Made by a program: the position numbers and the translations under genes | Assembly: GCA_023432655.1 (NCBI GenBank) | Contig: JAEYUK010000152.1 | Span: 1 to 11,728 of the forward strand | Reading direction: 5' to 3' | DNA from: Pseudomonadota bacterium | GTDB taxonomy: Bacteria > Bdellovibrionota > Bacteriovoracia > Bacteriovoracales > Bacteriovoracaceae | DNA: 11,728 nt | In this document: positions 7,058 through 11,728 of the stretch, one piece after another | How the letters are laid out: the number at the start of each line of letters is the position of its first letter | Position numbering within the stretch: position 1 is the first letter of the stretch | Notes under the pieces: model-generated | The model's input: the letters and a program-made list of their open reading frames with translations, nothing else | Database searches by the model: none | Told to the model about the DNA's origin: nothing

Positions 7058-7807
7058 TTCCAGAGTAATTGGACAATGGTCCGATCCTTTGACTTCCGGT
7101 TGAATGGAAGCACTCTTCACTTTCGGCAACAAGTCCGGGGTGATGAAAAAATAATCAATCCGCCATCCAATATTTCTGTCTCTCACTCCTGGTCGATTAC
7201 TCCACCAAGTATAGGCACCAGTCTTTTCGGGATTTAAGTGACGATAGATATCTATGTAACCGGCAGCTATAAATTTATCCATCCAGGCACGCTCGTGGGG
7301 AAGGAATCCTGTGGTTTTCTGATTTGTTTTAGGATTGGCCAGATCAATCTCTCTATGGGCGGTGTTAAAGTCCCCGGTGATGATCACCGGTTTTTTCTTT
7401 TTTAACTCTTCCATTCTCGCGAGAACGTCGTCACAGAATTCAAGTTTAAAAGGGACTCTGTTGTGATCACGCTGGCCATTCGGGAAGTAGCAGTTTAAGA
7501 GGAAAAAATTCTCCAATTCATGAATCAGCACTCTTCCTTCGGAATCAAAACAATGTTTTTCCAATTTTTTGGTGTCAAGGATTTTCGACCGAGAAAAAGT
7601 TGCAACACCTGAATAACCTTTTTTTTCAGCAGAACTATGAAAAATCTCATGTTCCTTCATCTCACGTATTTCTGAGGGAAACTGCTCATAATCGGCTTTT
7701 GTCTCTTGTAGGCATACGATATCTGGTGATTCCCTAGTGAACCATTCAAGAAATCCTTTATTGTAAACAGAGCGTATACCATTGACGTTCCACGAAATTA
7801 GCTTCAT
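7046..7807 (-). CDS. xth: Exodeoxyribonuclease III (AP endonuclease)
   Basis: This DNA-repair enzyme cleaves 5' to abasic sites and removes blocked 3' ends and nucleotides from duplex DNA in base-excision repair. The 253-residue length is normal for the ExoA/Xth family. Metal and catalytic residues are visible: Asn7 in SWNVNGIR (5-12), Glu35 in CLQETK, Tyr107 in NCYFPNG, Asp146 and Asn148 in GDFNTAH, and Asp243-His244 in the C-terminal GSDHCP. The WWSNRPGVRDRNIGWRIDY region (201-219) forms the DNA-recognition loops. GGGAA lies about 8 bases before the ATG. The gene is divergent from the XRE regulator gene and convergent with the receiver gene. Confidence 0.96.
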   Translation of the reverse strand: MKLISWNVNGIRSVYNKGFLEWFTRESPDIVCLQETKADYEQFPSEIREMKEHEIFHSSAEKKGYSGVATFSRSKILDTKKLEKHCFDSEGRVLIHELENFFLLNCYFPNGQRDHNRVPFKLEFCDDVLARMEELKKKKPVIITGDFNTAHREIDLANPKTNQKTTGFLPHERAWMDKFIAAGYIDIYRHLNPEKTGAYTWWSNRPGVRDRNIGWRIDYFFITPDLLPKVKSASIQPEVKGSDHCPITLELTF

Positions 7808-7877
7808 AAAAAATATTCCCAGTTAGTTTCAAAATAAAAGGTCCGATAAGATAGATAATAATTTTTTTATGAATGGT

Positions 7878-7914
7878 GAATGACATTCTAAGAAAAATGA
7901 ATATTATTTTGATT
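7878..7914 (+). promoter_or_regulatory. Promoter with overlapping palindrome upstream of the XRE regulator
   Basis: A likely sigma-70 promoter consists of ATGACA (7880-7885), a 16-base spacer and TATTAT (7902-7907). Each box matches consensus at five of six bases, and transcription would start near 7914. The perfect palindrome GAATG-A-CATTC (7878-7888) covers the whole -35 box. This placement fits an operator for the regulator encoded directly downstream (autorepression), though ExoIII also starts on the other side of this 133-base gap. Sequence matches are seen; operator function is inferred. Confidence 0.5.
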
Positions 7915-7940
7915 CTCGCCACAACCTAGACGGAGAACAC

Positions 7941-8291
7941 ATGCGTTGCTTTAAGAACATTGCTCAGCTTATTCGTACGAAAAGAATGAATCATCCTAAG
8001 GGTTATTCGCAATCAGAACTTTCACATCTTCTTGGTTACAAGAATGGTCAATTCATCTCTAACGTTGAACGCGCTCTTTGTAATATTCCATTAAAGATGC
8101 TTCGTAAGGTTTCAGAAGTTTTAGATATCACTCCAGAAGAACTTAAAACTGCTATTCTGAAAGATCAGGAAGAAACTCTTAATAATTATCTTTTCAATAT
8201 CAAGCCTTCTAAGAAAGATAGTAAAACAACAGAAGTACAATCTACTGCTATGGCCTCTGAGTATCTTGCTACAGGCACTGATAGTAACTAA
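7941..8291 (+). CDS. Small XRE-family helix-turn-helix regulator
   Basis: This is a 116-residue DNA-binding protein. Residues 4-70 form an HTH_3/Cro-CI domain. IAQLIRTKRMNHP is the first helix, and YSQSELSHLLGYKNGQFISNVER (about 22-44) is the helix-turn-helix, with Gln23 and the recognition helix near 35-44. ITPEELKTAIL follows as the fifth helix. The last ~45 residues are polar and rich in Ser, Thr and Lys, probably a flexible tail. A GGAG ribosome site (7932-7935) lies 5 bases before the ATG. The promoter upstream carries a palindrome over its -35 box, which suggests self-regulation. No toxin partner or phage genes flank it, so an antitoxin or phage-repressor role is not supported. Targets are unknown. 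Confidence 0.9.
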   Translation: MRCFKNIAQLIRTKRMNHPKGYSQSELSHLLGYKNGQFISNVERALCNIPLKMLRKVSEVLDITPEELKTAILKDQEETLNNYLFNIKPSKKDSKTTEVQSTAMASEYLATGTDSN

Positions 8292-8318
8292 TTCAAAAAA
8301 TTTATTGATGATTAAATG

Positions 8319-8345
8319 AAAAGGTCAGGCTATGCCTGACCTTTT
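8319..8345. terminator. Bidirectional terminator containing a stop codon
   Basis: A perfect 12-bp stem AAAAGGTCAGGC / GCCTGACCTTTT (8319-8330 with 8334-8345) has a 3-base loop, TAT. It has A residues on one side and T residues on the other, so it can work in both directions between the convergent XRE gene (stop at 8291) and the Arg/Gly-rich protein gene. The loop and adjoining base hold the TAG stop of the minus-strand gene (8332-8330), so its last four sense codons are part of the stem. Confidence 0.85.
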
Positions 8346-8983
8346 AGTTTGAGATAGTCCTCGTAGGTTCCGACAGATTCTTCTGTGTCGTCCTTATACT
8401 CTTCAAAAGCCTCTTTTTGAGAATCTTTGAAGTGTGGATCTTCTACTTCTTCCGGAGCAACTTCTACAGTGGCTTCATCCGGATTTAATCCATGATTTGA
8501 AGAGTAGGTAAGATCTTTTTTATAGCGTTCTGTTTTACGTTTTTCTAAGGCTTCTCTCTGCCATGGCTCAAGACCGGCTTCAAAACGTCTTAGATGCTCA
8601 ATACTGTCGTAAAAGTTTTTTTCAAGCTTATAGAGCTGTCTTTCATCCACACGGTTAAAGTACTCGTAGTACTTTCTACGGGTAATAAGGTGTTGCTCTA
8701 AAAGATTATCATACTTAACCAGCACCTGATTCGTTGTCAGAACGCGGCCACTTCCGCGGCGTCTGGAACCGGATTGGTGGGAGCGGTTACGGTTCTCAGC
8801 GGAACCAGGTCTTGGACCCGGGGCCTGTGGTCTTGGACCGCCTGGCTGGCGATTCTGGCCTTCTGAAGGGGCATTACCCGGAGCTTGGGCATTACTTCCG
8901 CCTCTATTGCCCCCACGGTAACGTCTACGGCGGTTACCACCGCCTCCGCCTTGATTATTTGATCTATTCTGCGAGTCCTGCAC
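8330..8983 (-). CDS. Disordered Arg/Gly-rich protein with charged helical C-terminal half
   Basis: I do not recognise a named family. With the start at GTG 8983 the protein has 217 residues. Residues 1-80 are low-complexity and strongly basic, with a GGGGG run, RRRRYRGGNRGG (18-29), Pro/Arg/Gly repeats (47-60) and SRRRGSGR (73-80). This resembles RGG-type RNA-binding tails. Residues 82-155 look helical and charged, with many Tyr, Arg and Glu (RRKYYEYFNRVDERQLYKLEKNFYD). The last ~55 residues are acidic. There is no signal peptide, so a cytoplasmic, nucleic-acid-binding role is plausible but not shown. GTG at 8983 is chosen because GAGGT (8994-8990) lies 6 bases upstream. A longer in-frame GTG at 9031 lacks such a site. 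The gene is divergent from mdh and ends inside a terminator hairpin. Confidence 0.8.
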   Translation of the reverse strand: MQDSQNRSNNQGGGGGNRRRRYRGGNRGGSNAQAPGNAPSEGQNRQPGGPRPQAPGPRPGSAENRNRSHQSGSRRRGSGRVLTTNQVLVKYDNLLEQHLITRRKYYEYFNRVDERQLYKLEKNFYDSIEHLRRFEAGLEPWQREALEKRKTERYKKDLTYSSNHGLNPDEATVEVAPEEVEDPHFKDSQKEAFEEYKDDTEESVGTYEDYLKLKGQA

Positions 8984-9064
8984 AGGCTTACCTCGATAAA
9001 AAACTGATATGATCTTAATACTATGCTTCACAATAAGATTTTGTCTAGGCAGGACGAATAAAAG

Positions 9065-9093
9065 GTGAGAAAGGGAGCCACTTCCACTATAAT
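9065..9093 (+). promoter_or_regulatory. Likely mdh promoter
   Basis: A perfect -10 box TATAAT lies at 9088-9093. Seventeen bases upstream is GTGAGA (9065-9070), a weak -35 match (four of six). Transcription would start near 9100 and give a leader of about 30 bases containing the GGGAGG ribosome site (9119-9124). No other feature is seen in this 146-base divergent gap beyond the ribosome site of the minus-strand gene. Confidence 0.6.
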
Positions 9094-9129
9094 AAGCCCA
9101 TTAATTTAACTCGCGTTTGGGAGGTTGTT

Positions 9130-10119
9130 ATGGCCAAGAGAAGAGTAAAAGTTGCAGTAACCGGAGCAGCCGGACAAATTGGATATGCCTTACTTTTTAG
9201 AATCGCATCTGGGCAAATGTTTGGCTCAGAAACAGAAGTTGAACTTCAATTATTAGAACTAGAGCAAGCTCTACCTGCTTTAAAAGGTGTAGCGATGGAG
9301 TTGGAAGACTGTGCTTTCCCACTTCTTAAAAATATTGTTCTCACATCTGACCTAAATACCGCTTTCAAAGATGCTAATTGGGTTGTTTGCGTGGGCTCAG
9401 TTCCTCGTAAAGACGGAATGGAGCGCGCTGACCTTCTTAAAATCAATGGCGGTATCTTCACTGCCCAAGCTAAAGCTGTTGAGAAGAGTGCTGCTTCAGA
9501 CGTGAGAGTATTTGTTGTAGGTAACCCTTGTAACACGAATGCCCTCATTGCCATGAATAATGCTAAAGGCATCCCTGCTGATAGATTCTTCGCTATGACC
9601 ACTCTTGATGAGAACCGTGCTAAGACTCAGCTTGCACAAAAAGCTGGTGTTGACGTCACTTCCGTTAAAAACCTTACGATCTGGGGTAACCATTCGGCCA
9701 CTCAGTATCCGGATTTCTATAATGCCACCATCAATGGTAAAGCTGTAACAGATGTGATCTCTGACCTTGAATGGTTAAAAGGTGATTTCATTAAAACAGT
9801 TCAACAACGTGGTGCTGCTATTATTAAGGCCCGTGGAGCTTCTTCTGCCGCTTCAGCTGCCAATGCTGTGGTTGATGGGATTAGAAACCTTGTGACTGAA
9901 ACTCCGGCCCTTGAAACTTTCTCCATGTGCTTATCTTCCAATGGTGAGTATGGAGTAGATAAAGGACTTATTTGCTCTTTCCCTTGCCGAGTTGAAAACG
10001 GCAAAATCAAGGTCGTAGAAGGCATTAAGCATAATGAATTTGGTCAAGAAAAGTTCATGCTGTCGGTGGAAGAGCTTCGTGGCGAGCGCGATACCGTTAA
10101 GTCACTTAATTTAATCTAG
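9130..10119 (+). CDS. mdh: Malate dehydrogenase (NAD-dependent, cytosolic type)
   Basis: The enzyme interconverts malate and oxaloacetate with NAD in the TCA cycle. The 329-residue length fits the dimeric, cytosolic-type MDH group, which also occurs in many bacteria. The Rossmann motif TGAAGQIG (11-18) and an acidic residue at the end of beta-2 (Glu43 in LLELEQAL) point to NAD rather than NADP. Substrate and catalytic residues are present: Arg93 and Arg99 in [13 protein letters not shown], Asn132 in VGNPCNTN, Asp160 and Arg163 in TTLDENRA, and the catalytic His188 in [11 protein letters not shown]. In PRKDGMER an Asp stands where many homologues have Pro; this is a minor variation. GGGAGG lies 5 bases before the ATG. 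The gene has its own likely promoter and terminator, so it is probably monocistronic. Confidence 0.97.
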   Translation: MAKRRVKVAVTGAAGQIGYALLFRIASGQMFGSETEVELQLLELEQALPALKGVAMELEDCAFPLLKNIVLTSDLNTAFKDANWVVCVGSVPRKDGMERADLLKINGGIFTAQAKAVEKSAASDVRVFVVGNPCNTNALIAMNNAKGIPADRFFAMTTLDENRAKTQLAQKAGVDVTSVKNLTIWGNHSATQYPDFYNATINGKAVTDVISDLEWLKGDFIKTVQQRGAAIIKARGASSAASAANAVVDGIRNLVTETPALETFSMCLSSNGEYGVDKGLICSFPCRVENGKIKVVEGIKHNEFGQEKFMLSVEELRGERDTVKSLNLI

Positions 10120-10133
10120 TAAATACTACACAG

Positions 10134-10167
10134 AAGGGTCCAAAGCTTAACGCTTAGGGCCCTTTTT
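10134..10167 (+). terminator. Rho-independent terminator of mdh
   Basis: AAGGGTCC (10134-10141) pairs with GGGCCCTT (10157-10164), using one T-G wobble. After an A-A mismatch, AAGC (10143-10146) pairs with GCTT (10152-10155) around a TTAAC loop. Five T residues (10163-10167) follow the GC stem. It lies 14 bases after the mdh stop. Confidence 0.9.
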
Positions 10168-10169
10168 CC

Positions 10170-10198
10170 TTGTCAGAGCCCCCGGGATTCCCTATAAC
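10170..10198 (+). promoter_or_regulatory. Likely speD promoter
   Basis: TTGTCA (10170-10175), a 17-base spacer and TATAAC (10193-10198) each match the sigma-70 consensus at five of six bases with ideal spacing. The promoter starts just after the mdh terminator T-tract. Transcription would start near 10205, leaving a short leader of about 23 bases that carries the TGAGG ribosome site (10216-10220). This gives speD independent expression. Confidence 0.7.
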
Positions 10199-10227
10199 AA
10201 GCTCTAATTTTTTTGTGAGGGCTAATC

Positions 10228-11004
10228 ATGAACAAAATGCAGGAAACTATTAAGCTTTCTGGGTTTAATAATTTAACGAAAATTTTGTCGTTTAACTTTT
10301 ACGACTTTTGCATCGCTATGAACGAAAAGCAAAAGCAGGACTATATCAATTACATTCATAGTAAGTATTGCGCTGAGAACATCGCTAAGATCGCACGTAC
10401 TGTGTGTGAGATTATTGAGGCCAATATTCTTTCTGAAACAGTTCAGGACTATGAACCTGTTGGTGCGTCTACGATGACTTTAATGTCTGACATTAAAGGC
10501 GGCGGTAATTGGGAAATGGGTAAAGAGGGGAAGGCCGCAGTAAACATGCACCTTGATAAATCCCATATTACCACTCACACCTACCCAGATGCTTCTGACC
10601 CTGAAGGTATTTGTACTTTTAGACTGGATCTTGATGTTGCTACTTGCGGGGAAATCATTCCTCTTAAGGCCTTGAACTATATGTTCGAAGTCTTCGAGTG
10701 TGACGTGGTCTATATCGATTACGTTGTTCGTGGATACACTCGTCTAGAGAATGGTAAGAAAATTTATAACGACCATTACTTCAATTCGATTCAGGACTTC
10801 ATCAAGAAAGAAACACTGGATCTCTATCAGTATCGTCAGGACATCAACATTGCCCATGATAATATCTGGCAGACGAAGCTTATGATTAAGCCAATGGGTC
10901 CAGAGAATTATCTTCTAGATCCGAATGACAGAAATCACCCTGATATTGATCACAAGATGAAACTTCTTAATCAAGAGATGAGAGAAGTTTTCCATTTAAA
11001 CTAA
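10228..11004 (+). CDS. speD: S-adenosylmethionine decarboxylase proenzyme
   Basis: SpeD removes CO2 from S-adenosylmethionine and so supplies the aminopropyl donor for spermidine synthesis. This 258-residue protein is the long E. coli-type proenzyme (E. coli about 264 residues), not the short Thermotoga/Bacillus type. The chain must self-cleave between Lys111 and Ser112 in DKSHITTHTYP. Ser112 becomes the pyruvoyl cofactor at the start of the alpha chain. The catalytic Cys140 in ATCGE is also present. Both residues fall at the same numbers as in E. coli, which supports the ATG at 10228 as the start. No spermidine synthase gene is in the window. The gene has its own promoter and overlaps the convergent methyltransferase-like gene by 9 bases. 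Confidence 0.96.
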   Translation: MNKMQETIKLSGFNNLTKILSFNFYDFCIAMNEKQKQDYINYIHSKYCAENIAKIARTVCEIIEANILSETVQDYEPVGASTMTLMSDIKGGGNWEMGKEGKAAVNMHLDKSHITTHTYPDASDPEGICTFRLDLDVATCGEIIPLKALNYMFEVFECDVVYIDYVVRGYTRLENGKKIYNDHYFNSIQDFIKKETLDLYQYRQDINIAHDNIWQTKLMIKPMGPENYLLDPNDRNHPDIDHKMKLLNQEMREVFHLN

Positions 11005-11728
11005 TTCAGCAGTTATTCCAATGTTCCGAGGGGAGAGTTCTTCATTGAAGAATTCTTCCACTCGAACTTTATAGCCTTGTTCTTCCAGATAAATGGCCCG
11101 ATCGAGTAAGAGGTAGAGTTCCAGGACTCTTCCCAAGGCATTCCGCACGAGTCCTGCCATCAGCATGCGTTCAATGAGGATTTGTAATTCCGGTTTTTGA
11201 AAGAATAAATTTAATTCTTCCAGCGTATGCTTGGGAGTGAGATTGATTCTTTTAAACTGCTCCAGAGCGTAGTGACCAAAAGTTTCATCATAGAGTTTAG
11301 GGGATGAATTCCCCAGGGTGACTAGTTCTTTCATGTCATAGTGATCGTGCAGAAGAATATGAATAGCGTAACGGTAAAACTTCACTTTAAGTTTTAAATC
11401 GTATTCTTTCTCCGGCATTTTATTGTGAGCACGGCAGGAAAGGGTCAGGGCGAATTTATTCATCCACAGTTTGCCATGCTCTTTGGCAAATTCAGATATG
11501 TTTTGCAGGTCAGGGGCCTGGTAGAGATTATGGTAACAGCACCCGAAATTAATGAGGGCCGGAACTTTTTGATGAGAACTGACTCTGATGATATCCAGGG
11601 CGAGCCGGCCGCAGGTGTGAAGACCAATGGGCATAACCTCAGAGTTAAGAAGTTTTGTGAACTCCGAATCCGGGCCAACTTTTAAATTTTTGTACTCAAC
11701 TTTACCTTCTCCATAACGAGACTTACCC
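10996..11728 (-). CDS. Methyltransferase-like protein, METTL25/Methyltransf_32 type (5' end missing)
   Basis: The frame is open to the right edge of the window, so the gene is partial. At least 243 residues are visible, beginning GKSRYGEGKVEYKNLKVG. There is a Met 31 codons in (codon start 11634), but the sense frame clearly continues upstream of it. The motif pair GLHTCGRLALDIIR, then LINFGCCYHNLY, is typical of the METTL25/RRNAD1-like methyltransferase family (Methyltransf_32), where it forms the latter part of the SAM-binding domain. The SAM-binding glycine loop would lie outside the window. The remaining ~170 residues are helical, with LMAGLVRNALGRVLELYLLLDRAIYL near the C-terminus. The substrate in bacteria is not known to me. 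Family assignment is moderate; enzymatic activity is inferred. Confidence 0.75.
   Translation of the reverse strand, partial: GKSRYGEGKVEYKNLKVGPDSEFTKLLNSEVMPIGLHTCGRLALDIIRVSSHQKVPALINFGCCYHNLYQAPDLQNISEFAKEHGKLWMNKFALTLSCRAHNKMPEKEYDLKLKVKFYRYAIHILLHDHYDMKELVTLGNSSPKLYDETFGHYALEQFKRINLTPKHTLEELNLFFQKPELQILIERMLMAGLVRNALGRVLELYLLLDRAIYLEEQGYKVRVEEFFNEELSPRNIGITAELV

Noticed and set aside
8734..9012. Plus-strand open frame opposite the Arg/Gly-rich protein
   Set aside because: It is the mirror of a Gly/Arg/Pro-rich gene, has no ribosome site and no domain, and overlaps the minus-strand gene along most of its length.
8984..9031. Longer start (GTG 9031) for the Arg/Gly-rich protein
   Set aside because: The extra 16 residues differ in composition and lack a ribosome site, whereas GAGGT is well spaced before GTG 8983.
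10174..10205. Weak AGAGC...GCTCT hairpin followed by T residues before speD, as a possible attenuator
   Set aside because: The stem is only 5 bp with a 20-base loop and lies over the -10 region of a good promoter, so most of it would not be transcribed.
1..11728. Search by eye for CRISPR arrays, tRNA/rRNA genes, insertion sequences, toxin-antitoxin pairs and defence genes
   Set aside because: No regularly spaced repeats, cloverleaf sequences, transposase motifs or typical toxin or defence domains were seen. The lone XRE regulator has no partner toxin next to it.

Overview
The window reads as an ordinary chromosomal stretch of a moderately AT-rich Gram-negative bacterium. Genes are packed tightly on both strands, and there is no sign of phage, transposon, CRISPR array, tRNA or rRNA. 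The mix of genes (BipA, an E. coli-type SpeD, a cytoplasmic-type malate dehydrogenase, several small exported proteins of unknown role) would suit the Bdellovibrionota, perhaps the Bacteriovorax/Peredibacter group. That placement is an inference from gene style and is not proven by any marker in the window.

Layout from left to right. The first 70 bases are the 3' end of an unidentified gene. Next come the translational GTPase gene bipA/typA with a strong terminator, and two small genes for exported proteins of unknown function (2024-2410, 2460-2702). Each small gene has a potential hairpin at its ribosome binding site. A minus-strand operon follows, transcribed from right to left: an NfeD/1510-N membrane serine protease (5187-3883), a stomatin-like slipin (3864-3124) and a DUF985 cupin (3120-2680). 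Divergent from it is a guanine deaminase gene (5244-6545). A 158-base leader with competing inverted repeats precedes a stand-alone response-regulator receiver gene (6704-7057). This gene converges on exodeoxyribonuclease III (7807-7046).

The right half holds a small XRE-type regulator (7941-8291) whose promoter carries a palindrome, then a convergent gene for a disordered, Arg/Gly-rich protein (8983-8330). These two are separated by a hairpin terminator that contains the stop codon of the second. Then come malate dehydrogenase (9130-10119) with a clear terminator, S-adenosylmethionine decarboxylase speD (10228-11004) with a near-consensus promoter, and a METTL25/Methyltransf_32-like protein on the minus strand that runs off the right edge.

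The functions are mostly independent housekeeping: translation under stress, purine salvage, DNA repair, the TCA cycle, polyamine synthesis and membrane quality control. The one clear functional unit is the protease-slipin operon. No gap exceeds 300 bases. The largest are 6546-6703, 8984-9129, 7808-7940 and 10120-10227, and their contents are listed below. I did not find a convincing new multi-gene system. The most interesting material is the set of hairpins at ribosome binding sites, the RGG-like protein and the palindrome over the XRE promoter.
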